Assembly: GCA_964368305.1 (NCBI GenBank)
Contig: CAYJAB010000007.1
Span: forward strand, 1 to 54,527
Origin: CAYJAB01 sp964368305
GTDB taxonomy: Bacteria; Bacillota_I; Bacilli_A; Erysipelotrichales; Erysipelotrichaceae
DNA: 54,527 nucleotides
Direction: 5' to 3'
This document shows positions 26,005-34,047 of the stretch, one piece after another. The first letter of the stretch is position 1. Every line of letters starts with the position of its first letter. Position numbers and translations under genes: made by a program. The notes beneath the pieces are model-generated. The model was not told where the DNA came from, did not search any database, and saw nothing but the letters and a program-made list of their open reading frames with translations.

Positions 26005-26940
26005 TTATTTAGATATGTCATATCCCATATCTTCTAAAATATCAAACATTAAGTCAGGTCTATCTGTAATAATTCCATCTGCTCCTTTTTTAAGTAGCAT
26101 TTCAATTTCCTCAGGATCGTTTATCGTCCAATAATGTAAGAATTTATTATTTAATTTAACTTTATGAATAATATATGAATTTGATAAGTCAATTCCATAC
26201 ATTTCAATTGGAAGTTGAAGTCCATGTTCATCAAATTGTCTAAATAATCCAACACCTAATAAATTTGTGATAATAAAATCCGTCGCCGTTCCAAAATCCA
26301 TAGAAACTTCCGTTTCTGGATCTTTTATTGAAACAAAATACTCTAACACTTCTTTGTCAAAAGATGCAACTACAACATATTCTTGTAGGTTATATTGTTG
26401 GATATGGTCATTTAAAATATCCGCAGCAATCATCCCTGCTTCACCTTTATTTTTAATCTCCATAATATAAAGTGTATCTTTACCATACTTCTCAAACATC
26501 TCTTCTACAGACATTGGAGTTAAGCTTTGTAACACTTCTAAGTCTGTTTCATCTTTAAAAGGTGTATTCCCCTCTAGATCAACAAACTTATAGCCAAAAT
26601 TCATCGATTTTAATTCTTCGAAGCTATAATCAATCACTTGTCCTGTGTAATTACTTGTAGCATCTACTGTTAAATTATGATGCGTTACAAGTACATTGTC
26701 TTTTGTAAGACATAGATCCATTTCAAGTACATCTACCCCCATTTCAAATGCACTGTCAAATGCATACACAGTATTTTCTGGATACAGCAATTTTGCACCA
26801 CCATGCGCAATTACAAGTGGTCTTTTTCCATCTTCCACTGCAAATTTTGAAGGTGAATCGTTATTGTAAGGTATAACTTGTAAAACAGTGTACACAACAG
26901 CTACTACTGCAAGTATTATAAATATTTTTTTCTTATTCAT
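26005..26940 (-). CDS. Membrane-anchored glycerophosphodiester phosphodiesterase
   Basis: 311 residues. N-terminal membrane segment (about 5-22), then a GDPD TIM-barrel outside the membrane: AHGG (45-48, H46), PENT (54-57), E73-x-D75 and THH (86-88), the standard metal and catalytic set. It hydrolyses glycerophosphodiesters to glycerol 3-phosphate and an alcohol; anchored forms may remodel teichoic acid or lipid head groups. AGAGGGA precedes the ATG. It is the last gene of a four-gene unit, 18 nt after the YabN-like gene. Confidence 0.9.
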   Translation of the reverse strand: MNKKKIFIILAVVAVVYTVLQVIPYNNDSPSKFAVEDGKRPLVIAHGGAKLLYPENTVYAFDSAFEMGVDVLEMDLCLTKDNVLVTHHNLTVDATSNYTGQVIDYSFEELKSMNFGYKFVDLEGNTPFKDETDLEVLQSLTPMSVEEMFEKYGKDTLYIMEIKNKGEAGMIAADILNDHIQQYNLQEYVVVASFDKEVLEYFVSIKDPETEVSMDFGTATDFIITNLLGVGLFRQFDEHGLQLPIEMYGIDLSNSYIIHKVKLNNKFLHYWTINDPEEIEMLLKKGADGIITDRPDLMFDILEDMGYDISK

Positions 26941-26958
26941 CTTATTCCCTCTTTTTCT

Positions 26959-27609
26959 TTATCCCTTGTTTATTTTTGGTACAAATAATGTTGATAAGTT
27001 ATTTGTTTGAAAGTCATGATCTAATTCATATAACTTCTTTTCTATAATTCTTTCAGACTCCATACCTAACTCAATCATTAAGTACACACTATATTCATCT
27101 GGATAAACTTCCATCAAATCTAATTTAACATTAGATGCGCTCATTTGATCATAAATTTGCGGTATAATCAAATTCATTTTTGAATTTAAACATTCGACAT
27201 CCATATTTAAAGCGTCCATAATAATTAATCCATCAATAGGATCTATCACCAACTTTGAAAATACAACATCTAAAAAGCTTTGTCCCCCTATAATCTTAGC
27301 ATTTTTGCTTTCCATCAATTTCATCACAGTATATTCTGCAACACAAGGATGCCCTGGCACCGCATAAATGATATCTTCCTGTTTACTCAATAAGTCATTT
27401 ATAATCATTTCGTATACACCATCAAATGTATCACACGTTTCATAAAAATGATCATATGTGTGATATTCAATATTGTTCATATCCAAATATTCAACAGCAG
27501 GGTGTTTTTCAGTTCGAAGATAAATAGGCATTTTTTTATGTAAGTATTCTCGAATCATCACTTGCATTTGAGATACATCTCCTGCACCAAGCCCTATAAT
27601 ATGTATCAT
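26959..27609 (-). CDS. YabN-type tetrapyrrole-methylase-fold protein without a MazG domain
   Basis: 216 residues. N-terminus MIHIIGLGAGDVSQMQVMIR, then YLRTEKHPAVEYL, YAVPGHP (82-88) and GGQSFLDVVFSKLVIDP (108-124), ending NNLSTLFVPKINKG. This matches the N-terminal SAM-methyltransferase half of Bacillus YabN, which is normally followed by a MazG pyrophosphohydrolase domain. Here the protein stops exactly where MazG would begin. Function of this half is not established. It overlaps the Alg13-like gene by 4 nt (ATGA), so it is translated with the glycosyltransferase pair. A separate mazG could exist elsewhere in the genome. Confidence 0.85.
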   Translation of the reverse strand: MIHIIGLGAGDVSQMQVMIREYLHKKMPIYLRTEKHPAVEYLDMNNIEYHTYDHFYETCDTFDGVYEMIINDLLSKQEDIIYAVPGHPCVAEYTVMKLMESKNAKIIGGQSFLDVVFSKLVIDPIDGLIIMDALNMDVECLNSKMNLIIPQIYDQMSASNVKLDLMEVYPDEYSVYLMIELGMESERIIEKKLYELDHDFQTNNLSTLFVPKINKG

Positions 27610-28094
27610 TTTACCACCAAACTTTCCAAATATGAATTCACTATCGTAAGCACTTTACTGTCTTTTAAAATCAAAGGTTTTGGTTTAAAGTTTATAGCTT
27701 GATTTAAAACCTCTGCTAAATCATCTCCATCATTATAAGCTAAGATATATCCTTCATCCTTAAAATTATCTATAATTTCTAACTGATGATCATTTGTATG
27801 CTCATGATATTTACTTAATCTCGCACATGCAATAACTTTCTTATTCAGCTTTAAAGAAGATACAATGGTTCCTACTCCGCCATGTGTAATAATTAAATCT
27901 GCTTGATTAATAAACTTCTCATATTGATCCACTGCAAGTAAATCATAAATTTTTATTTGATCAGTATCCAATTTAGTGCACCCTGCTTGAGCAATCACTT
28001 CTTCTTTAATATTTCCGAGCTCAATTTGATTTAACACATCTTTTAATAAACGTGTAAATGGTTTATCCTGTGTTCCTAATGCTATTAAAATCAT
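27606..28094 (-). CDS. Alg13/PssE-like glycosyltransferase subunit
   Basis: 162 residues from the ATG at 28094 (MILIALGTQDKPFTRLLKDV). The longer reading from 28151 would overlap the upstream gene by 60 nt. GT28 C-terminal fold: LITHGGVGTIVSSL (68-81) is the UDP-sugar-binding loop, followed by HEHTNDHQ (97-104). Proteins of this type pair with an Alg14/PssD partner to form a split UDP-glycosyltransferase on the inner face of the membrane, adding a second sugar to a lipid-linked one (PssD/E, Cps14F/G, Alg13/14). The partner immediately precedes it with a 4-nt ATGA overlap. Donor and acceptor are not known. Confidence 0.85.
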   Translation of the reverse strand: MILIALGTQDKPFTRLLKDVLNQIELGNIKEEVIAQAGCTKLDTDQIKIYDLLAVDQYEKFINQADLIITHGGVGTIVSSLKLNKKVIACARLSKYHEHTNDHQLEIIDNFKDEGYILAYNDGDDLAEVLNQAINFKPKPLILKDSKVLTIVNSYLESLVVK

Positions 28095-28561
28095 TGGAAA
28101 ATCCACCCCCCATATATTGCCTTTGGATAAAATTCTAACATACTCTCCCATTGAACAATAAATATGTTCGCAATAGGATAAAGCAGTTTCCCAGTTAAAG
28201 TTGGACTTTTTCTGTTAGCAAATGTTTCAATATAAACAATTTTTTTACCAAACATTTTAGCAATATAACAAATTGGAACTGCAGTATGCGTTCCTGTTGT
28301 TACAATTGCAGTTGGTCTTATTTTGATAAATAAAACAAATGATTTTAAAATATTAAACAAAAAGAAAAACAAATATGAAAATAGGTGATCTTTTGTCCCA
28401 TATTTTAAATAACTAATTTTATTTTTATATTCATTTTTTAATGATATTGTTGATTTTGTTTTTTCTGTAATAATATAAGAATCATACTTAGAAAATAACG
28501 GTTTTAATTGGAGCAATTCTTGCAAATGTCCCCCTGTACTTGAAATAAAAATAACTTTCAT
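28091..28561 (-). CDS. Alg14/PssD-like glycosyltransferase subunit, membrane-associated
   Basis: 156 residues from the ATG at 28561 (MKVIFISSTGGHLQELLQLK), with GAGG 5 nt before it; an ATG at 28594 would add 11 residues but overlaps a stem-loop. GGHL near residue 10 and a hydrophobic segment (LFSYLFFFLFNILKSFVLFI) near 55-75 are typical of Alg14/PssD. It anchors and completes the catalytic site of the Alg13-like protein. First gene of pssD-pssE-yabN'-GDPD, a unit that looks like surface-glycan assembly. Confidence 0.82.
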   Translation of the reverse strand: MKVIFISSTGGHLQELLQLKPLFSKYDSYIITEKTKSTISLKNEYKNKISYLKYGTKDHLFSYLFFFLFNILKSFVLFIKIRPTAIVTTGTHTAVPICYIAKMFGKKIVYIETFANRKSPTLTGKLLYPIANIFIVQWESMLEFYPKAIYGGWIFQ

Positions 28562-28579
28562 ATCTACCTCATTAATGTA

Positions 28580-28601
28580 AAAGAGTGTTTTCACACTCTT
28601 T
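28580..28601 (-). terminator. Stem-loop between ptsI and the glycosyltransferase unit
   Basis: 9-bp arms at 28580-28588 and 28593-28601 with a 4-nt loop. T tracts are better on the plus strand; on the minus strand it is a weak terminator or attenuator. Confidence 0.55.
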
Positions 28602-28605
28602 TATT

Positions 28606-30318
28606 TTATTTTTTATAAATGTAAGATTTAACAAGTGTTTCAACTTCTTCAGTTGTAGCACAATTTAATGCTTTATTTGCCATTTCTTCCATTTCAGCTT
28701 TACTTAATTCACGAATCATTTTGCGTGATTGTAAAACTGCATTTGCAGACATAGAGAATTCATCAAGTCCTAGTCCTAAAAGCACTGGAACTGCCAATTC
28801 ATCAGCTGCCATTTCTCCACACATACCACACCAAATTCCTTCTTTATGTGCTCCATCGATTGACATCTTAATTAGACGTAAATTAGCTGGATTTAAAGGT
28901 TGATATAAGTATGATACTTTTTCACTCATACGATCCGCAGCCATACCATATTGAATAAGGTCATTTGTACCAATAGAGAAGAAGTCACATACTTTGGCAA
29001 ATTGATCAGCCATTACCGCAGCAGCAGGAATTTCAACCATCATACCAACTTGAATTGTATCACTTACTTTATGACCTTCTTTGATTAAGTTTTCTTTTTC
29101 TTCATTGAAAATTGATTTTGCTTGATGGTATTCATCAAGTGTAGCAATCATCGGGAACATAATTCCAAGTTTACCAAATGCACTCGCACGAATTAATGCG
29201 CGAAGTTGTGTTCTAAAGATATCTGTACGATCTAAACATAAACGGATAGCACGGTATCCTAAAAACGGATTCATTTCTTCAGGAATTGGTAAATAAGGTA
29301 GTTTTTTATCTCCACCAATATCTAAAGTTCTAACTACAACTAAATATTCAGGTACAGCTTCTAAAACTGTTTTATATGCTTCAAACTGTTGGTCTTCTGT
29401 TGGAAGTTCTTGAGCATCCATATATAGGAATTCTGTACGATAAAGTCCAACACCTTCACCACCATTTGCGATTACACCTTCAATATCTTTTGGTGTACCG
29501 ATGTTACAACATACTTCAACATGATGTCCATCTGTTGTCACACTTGGTGCATCTTTCAATACTTTTAATCCTTCTTTCATTGATAAAAATGCTTCAGCTT
29601 TTTTATTATATTCAGCTTTTTGTGCATCCGTTGGATTAATAATAACAACACCCTCTAATGCATCAAGTATCATTTCATCGCCATGATTTACTTTTGACAT
29701 GATTTCGCCTACACCTACAATTGCAGGGATTTCTAAACTTCTAGCCATAATAGCTGAATGTGATGTTTTCCCACCAGTTTGTGTAGCAAATCCTTTTGTA
29801 TATTTAACATCAAGCTGAGCAGTATCACTTGGTGATAAATCTTCAGCAACAATAACAACTTCTTCTGTGATTAGTGATAAATCAGGAATTACAACATTTA
29901 AAACATGACATTTAATACGGTACGTAACATCTTTAATATCTGCTGCTCTTTCTCTAAAATAAGCATCATCCATTGATTCAAACATACCTACAAACATGTT
30001 TCCAACAAATTCTACTGCATACTCAGCATTAACTGATTCATTTTTGATAATCTCTTCAATTTGTCCAATAAACTCTGGATCATTTGTAACCATTAAATGA
30101 GCATCAAATATCGCCAATTCTTCTTCAGATAGTTTCCCCTGCGCTTTAGTTTGAATAAGCGTAATATCCGCTCTTGTTTGTTCTAAAGCTGTTTGAAGTT
30201 TCGCAACTTCCTCTTCAACATTTAAACCTTCTTTTCTTTCAATTGTAAATTTTGGATGTTCTAATTTATAAACCTTAGAAACCACTACACCAGCCGAAGC
30301 CGCATTACCTGTTAGCAT
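28606..30318 (-). CDS. ptsI: PTS enzyme I (PEP-protein phosphotransferase)
   Basis: 570 residues from the ATG at 30318 (MLTGNAASAGVVVSKVYKLE) with GGAGG upstream; the longer reading from 30348 overlaps acpP and is rejected. Active histidine H187 in GGKTSHSAIMARSLEIPA, the PEP-domain arginine region (LYRTEFLYM), and IWCGMCGEMAAD near the end, all standard for enzyme I. It takes phosphate from PEP to HPr and starts PTS sugar uptake. HPr (ptsH), usually adjacent, is not here; the gene follows acpP by 10 nt, an unusual partner. Confidence 0.96.
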   Translation of the reverse strand: MLTGNAASAGVVVSKVYKLEHPKFTIERKEGLNVEEEVAKLQTALEQTRADITLIQTKAQGKLSEEELAIFDAHLMVTNDPEFIGQIEEIIKNESVNAEYAVEFVGNMFVGMFESMDDAYFRERAADIKDVTYRIKCHVLNVVIPDLSLITEEVVIVAEDLSPSDTAQLDVKYTKGFATQTGGKTSHSAIMARSLEIPAIVGVGEIMSKVNHGDEMILDALEGVVIINPTDAQKAEYNKKAEAFLSMKEGLKVLKDAPSVTTDGHHVEVCCNIGTPKDIEGVIANGGEGVGLYRTEFLYMDAQELPTEDQQFEAYKTVLEAVPEYLVVVRTLDIGGDKKLPYLPIPEEMNPFLGYRAIRLCLDRTDIFRTQLRALIRASAFGKLGIMFPMIATLDEYHQAKSIFNEEKENLIKEGHKVSDTIQVGMMVEIPAAAVMADQFAKVCDFFSIGTNDLIQYGMAADRMSEKVSYLYQPLNPANLRLIKMSIDGAHKEGIWCGMCGEMAADELAVPVLLGLGLDEFSMSANAVLQSRKMIRELSKAEMEEMANKALNCATTEEVETLVKSYIYKK

Positions 30319-30328
30319 ACTTTTCCTC

Positions 30329-30556
30329 CTATAGTCTTTTGCTATCAATTAAGTCTACTACGTTTTTTACTGTGTTCAACGAAAGTAGCTCGTCATCTTC
30401 GAAAACAATGTCTAATTCCCCTTCAATCGCAAGAACGATTTCTACTAAATCTAGTGAATCAATCCCTAAATCTTTCATAGTTGAATCTTCCGTCATCCCT
30501 TCGATTTTACTTGATTTTTCTTCAAGTTTACTTTTTAACAATGTGTATGTATCCAT
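30329..30556 (-). CDS. acpP: Acyl carrier protein
   Basis: 75 residues, helical bundle with the phosphopantetheine site S34 in the motif GIDSLDLVEI (31-40). Acidic throughout, as expected. It carries growing acyl chains in fatty-acid synthesis; in this window it lies between a small HTH-like gene and ptsI, away from other fab genes. GAGGT precedes the ATG. The alternative is a D-alanine or secondary-metabolite carrier, but the sequence is closest to AcpP. Confidence 0.9.
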   Translation of the reverse strand: MDTYTLLKSKLEEKSSKIEGMTEDSTMKDLGIDSLDLVEIVLAIEGELDIVFEDDELLSLNTVKNVVDLIDSKRL

Positions 30557-30572
30557 ATTAAATTTTACCTCT

Positions 30573-30908
30573 TTAATATAATATCATTTTACCATTGTCT
30601 ATGCAATCAAGAAATTTCGCCATTGCTCTTCCTTTTACTCGATAATACGTTGCTCTTGAAAAATAATGTATCCACCATTCTTTTGCAGGTCTATCCATAA
30701 AAAATTCTGTGTTTATAATTTGAATTTCATCATCCGTTAAAGTATAAAGTGCGAAGTTAATTACTAACTTTATTTTTCTTAATTCCTCCTCCAAGTTCGT
30801 TTCCTTCACCATAAAATATGATGTAGCAAGCTCCAATTCTAATTTTCTTAAGTTTAGAGAAAATCTTCTTAATTTTTCTTGATTTTGTGTAAATGTATTT
30901 TGTTTCAT
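30573..30908 (-). CDS. Small putative HTH protein (MG284/ArpU-like)
   Basis: 111 residues, unrecognised with certainty. N-terminal long helix (EKLRRFSLNLRKLELELATS), then a segment LTDDEIQIINTEFFMDRPAK followed by WWIHYFSRATYYRVKGRAMA, which has the shape of a sigma-region-4 or phage ArpU-type helix-turn-helix. It reminds me of the small MG284/MPN403 family of mycoplasmas, where an acyl carrier protein gene is also close by; that comparison is from memory. It starts a unit with acpP and ptsI, behind a 40-bp palindrome at its promoter. It might regulate that unit. Confidence 0.45.
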   Translation of the reverse strand: MKQNTFTQNQEKLRRFSLNLRKLELELATSYFMVKETNLEEELRKIKLVINFALYTLTDDEIQIINTEFFMDRPAKEWWIHYFSRATYYRVKGRAMAKFLDCIDNGKMILY

Positions 30909-30950
30909 TTCAATCTCATCCTTTCTTTTTTTAATACTCTACATATATTT

Positions 30951-30990
30951 ATTATTCCTCAAAAAAATATATATTTTTTAAAGGAATAAC
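30951..30990. repeat. 40-bp near-perfect palindrome at the promoter of the HTH-acpP-ptsI unit
   Basis: The halves 30951-30970 and 30971-30990 are reverse complements at 17 of 20 positions, with the centre ATATATAT. It begins directly downstream of a TATAAT (30996-30991, minus strand), so it covers the transcription start. It could be an operator or a stabilising 5' hairpin in the mRNA. Confidence 0.75.
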
Positions 30991-30996
30991 ATTATA
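30991..30996 (-). promoter_or_regulatory. -10 element for the HTH-acpP-ptsI unit
   Basis: TATAAT on the minus strand with a T-rich upstream stretch; the -35 is not clear. Confidence 0.55.
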
Positions 30997-31050
30997 CAAA
31001 AAAAACAATAAAAATAATCTCAATACTTTCTCAAATTTGTCTCAACAAAT

Positions 31051-31078
31051 AAAAAAACTCTTATTTTATAAGAGTTTT
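31051..31078 (-). terminator. opp operon terminator
   Basis: 11-bp arms at 31054-31064 and 31068-31078 with loop TTT; T tract on the minus strand (31057-31051). Five nt after the oppF stop. Confidence 0.85.
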
Positions 31079-31082
31079 AATA

Positions 31083-32045
31083 CTATTTACTAGATTTTTC
31101 TTTTTCCATTGCTGAAAGTTTTGCTTCATATTCAGCCATTTCACGGTCATTTGCAAATACATAATGTCCTGGTCTAATTTCTTGTAAGATAGGTTTTTCA
31201 CCTGATAAATCTCTAGTTGATTCATCATACACAATAACCTCTTTCGCCTTTTCAATAATTGGATCAGGCATTGGAACAGCTTGTAGTAATGATAATGTAT
31301 ATGGATGAAGTGGATAATCAAACAACACTTCTGTTGGTGCAATTTCCACAATTCTTCCTTTATGAATTACAGCGATACGATCTGAGAAATATCGCACTAC
31401 ACTTAAGTCATGTGCAATAAACATATAAGTTAATCCGCGTTCTTCTTTAAATTTATTTAATAAATTTAAAACTTGTGCACGAATAGAAACATCTAGTGCT
31501 GAAATAGGCTCATCTGCAACAATAAATTCAGGTTCCATGATAATTGCTCTTGCAATACCAATACGCTGTCTTTGTCCACCTGAAAATTCATGTGGATAAC
31601 GTGATTTATGTTCTGGAAGTAATCCAACCGATGATAATGCTTCATCAATTTTTCTTTCTTTATCTTGTTCATCTTTAAATAAATTAAAGTTATTAATTCC
31701 TTCTGCTACACAATAAGATACAGTAGCACGTTCATTTAAAGAAGCTGCAGGATCTTGGAAAATCATTTGAATATTTCGAATAACATCACGTTTTTCTTCT
31801 TTTGATAATTTTCCATTTATTTTTTTACCTTTAAATAATATTTCACCATCAGATGTGTCGTTTAAACGGATAATAGCACGACCAATTGTAGTTTTTCCAC
31901 TTCCTGATTCTCCTACTAGAGCAAATGTTTCACCTTTATAAATTTCAAAGTTAGCATTTTTAACCGCTCTAAATGAGTTACGTCCATTTTTAAATGTAAT
32001 TTCAAGATTTTTGACTTCTATTAATACTTCTTTATTATCTGTCAC
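31083..32045 (-). CDS. oppF: Oligopeptide ABC transporter ATPase OppF
   Basis: 320 residues. Walker A GESGSGKTTIGR (near 38-49), signature FSGGQRQRIGIARAI, Walker B FIVADEPISAL, followed by the OppF-type C-terminal iron-sulfur-like/oligopeptide region (HPYTLSLLQAVP). The start is a GTG at 32045, inside the end of oppD, with GGAGG 7-8 nt upstream. Energises peptide import together with OppD. Last gene of oppABCDF. Confidence 0.95.
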   Translation of the reverse strand: MTDNKEVLIEVKNLEITFKNGRNSFRAVKNANFEIYKGETFALVGESGSGKTTIGRAIIRLNDTSDGEILFKGKKINGKLSKEEKRDVIRNIQMIFQDPAASLNERATVSYCVAEGINNFNLFKDEQDKERKIDEALSSVGLLPEHKSRYPHEFSGGQRQRIGIARAIIMEPEFIVADEPISALDVSIRAQVLNLLNKFKEERGLTYMFIAHDLSVVRYFSDRIAVIHKGRIVEIAPTEVLFDYPLHPYTLSLLQAVPMPDPIIEKAKEVIVYDESTRDLSGEKPILQEIRPGHYVFANDREMAEYEAKLSAMEKEKSSK

Positions 32046-33105
32046 CGTAAACGCCTCCTTTTGCAGTTAATGCCTTAATTTTTTCATGAAGATTTTGAAT
32101 CGCTTTTGGCGGTTCAACTTTAGGAGCACGCTCATCTAATAACCATGTTTTTGCATAGTGCGTTTCAGACACTTTAAACATTGGTGGTTCTTCTTCAAAA
32201 TCAATTTGCATTGCATAATCACTACGAGGAGCAAATGCGTCACCTTTAATTTTTTCAAATAAACTAGGTGGCGTACCTCTAATAGCAAATAAATCTTCAT
32301 CTTTTTCACCTAACTGTGGTAAAGAAGATAATAATCCCCAAGTATATGGATGTTTTGGATTATAGAAAATGTCTTGTACACTTCCATACTCAATAATCTG
32401 ACCCGCATACATTACAGCCACAGTATCAGCAACATTCGCAACTACACCTAAATCATGTGTGATATAAATTGTAGTAAATCCATACTCTTTTGATAATTCT
32501 TTAATTAATTTAATAATTTGCGCTTGAATTGTAACATCAAGTGCAGTTGTAGGCTCATCACAAACTAAAATTTTTGGCTGACATGCAAGTGCAATTGCAA
32601 TTACAATTCTTTGTCTCATACCGCCTGAATACATAAATGGATAATCATTATAACGAATATCCGCATTATGAATTCCAACATGACTCATTAGTTCAATTGC
32701 CATTTTTTTAGCTTCTTCTTTTGATTTACCTTGATGCTTAATAATAACTTCAGAAATTTGATATCCAATTGTGCGAACAGGATTTAAAGAAGTCATTGGA
32801 TCTTGAAATACAGTAGCAATTTTTTTACCACGAATTTTTTCCCAATCCGAATCTTTTTTAACTTTTACTAAATCTTGACCTTCAAAAATAATTTCTCCAT
32901 TGCTTATTTCACCATTTACCTCTAACATACCTGTAAATGTTTTAGTAAACACAGATTTTCCTGATCCAGATTCACCAACAATCGCAACTACTTTTCCTTC
33001 TTCAAAATCAATAGAAATATTACGGATTGCTGTTAAAACACGATCACGCACTTTAAATTTTACTTCGATATCTTTTACCGATAATACGATATTTTTATTT
33101 TCCAT
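32035..33105 (-). CDS. oppD: Oligopeptide ABC transporter ATPase OppD
   Basis: 356 residues from the ATG at 33105 (MENKNIVLSVKDIEVKFKVR), with GAGGTGG 5 nt before it; the GTG at 33114 lies within that site. Walker A GESGSGKSVFTK, Q-loop FQDPMTSLNPVRTIG, signature YSGGMRQRIVIAIAL, Walker B ILVCDEPTTAL, and the OppD C-terminal oligopeptide region (HPYTWGLLSSLP). Partner of OppF; it overlaps oppF by 11 nt. Confidence 0.95.
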   Translation of the reverse strand: MENKNIVLSVKDIEVKFKVRDRVLTAIRNISIDFEEGKVVAIVGESGSGKSVFTKTFTGMLEVNGEISNGEIIFEGQDLVKVKKDSDWEKIRGKKIATVFQDPMTSLNPVRTIGYQISEVIIKHQGKSKEEAKKMAIELMSHVGIHNADIRYNDYPFMYSGGMRQRIVIAIALACQPKILVCDEPTTALDVTIQAQIIKLIKELSKEYGFTTIYITHDLGVVANVADTVAVMYAGQIIEYGSVQDIFYNPKHPYTWGLLSSLPQLGEKDEDLFAIRGTPPSLFEKIKGDAFAPRSDYAMQIDFEEEPPMFKVSETHYAKTWLLDERAPKVEPPKAIQNLHEKIKALTAKGGVYGDR

Positions 33106-33116
33106 ACTTACCACCT

Positions 33117-34046
33117 CTACATCATATGCGTTCTTGGATCACTAGCATCCGCCAATGTCTGTCCAACGATATATAATGAAACTGAAATTAACGCTGTTAC
33201 AATTAAAGGAATAATAAACATATAAGCTGCAGATTGTAAATACTGCGCACTTGATTGAACAATTCTTCCAAGTGATGTAACCTCTTGTGTTAAACCAACT
33301 CCGATAAACCCTAAAAATACTTCATATGAAATAAATGTTGGCACGTTACGTGACACACTTGTCATAATTACTGATACTAAGAAAGGTAAAATATTGTGCT
33401 TAATAATTTTACTTGTAGGTGTTCCAAGACATTGAGAAGCCATGTTGTACTCACGGTCTCTAATAATCATAACTTGAACACGTATCATATATGCTGTATT
33501 TATCCAAGAAGTACAAGAAAGTGCAAATATTAACTGCCACTCTCCAGAACCTAAAGAATAAGATAAAACCATAACGATTAATGTAAATGGAATGTTTGAA
33601 ATAATATTATAAACTTCAATCATAATCGCATCTACTTTTTTAGAATATCCCCAAAACATACCAACAATAACTCCAATAACTGTAGTGATTGCTGTAGCTG
33701 TTACTGAAATAAATAAACTTGTTCTTGTACCAGACCAAACTGCATCGAATAAATTACGACCAATATCGTCAGTACCAAACCAAAACTGTGCATTTGGACG
33801 AATGAAATGCATTGATTTATCATTGATAAAAGGAGTAGATAAATTATCATATCCTGATAGCATAGGTTGAATAATAGCCATCAAGACGATAACTGCTGTA
33901 ATAGCAAGCATGAAAATTGCTATTTTTGAAGAAAAGAATTTTTTAAATACACTTTGCCAATAAGAATATTTTGGCGCAGCAATATGTTCAGATGCAGAAT
34001 CATCTGCTTTCGTAAATACGAATTTTTCGTTAGTTATGTTACTCAT
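33117..34046 (-). CDS. oppC: Oligopeptide ABC transporter permease OppC
   Basis: 309 residues, six membrane segments. N-terminal cytoplasmic tail, first segment near 40-60, then the OppC-type loop with IRPNAQFWFGTDDIGRNLFD, a family signature, and the EAA-like coupling loop ASQCLGTPTSKIIKHNILP. It forms the channel with OppB. AGGGGA precedes the ATG. Confidence 0.93.
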   Translation of the reverse strand: MSNITNEKFVFTKADDSASEHIAAPKYSYWQSVFKKFFSSKIAIFMLAITAVIVLMAIIQPMLSGYDNLSTPFINDKSMHFIRPNAQFWFGTDDIGRNLFDAVWSGTRTSLFISVTATAITTVIGVIVGMFWGYSKKVDAIMIEVYNIISNIPFTLIVMVLSYSLGSGEWQLIFALSCTSWINTAYMIRVQVMIIRDREYNMASQCLGTPTSKIIKHNILPFLVSVIMTSVSRNVPTFISYEVFLGFIGVGLTQEVTSLGRIVQSSAQYLQSAAYMFIIPLIVTALISVSLYIVGQTLADASDPRTHMM

Positions 34047-34047
34047 A

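Noticed and set aside
31061..31351. Minus-strand ORF of 96 codons rich in Lys, Gln and Leu
   Set aside because: It is another frame of the 3' end of oppF; composition is that of a shifted frame.
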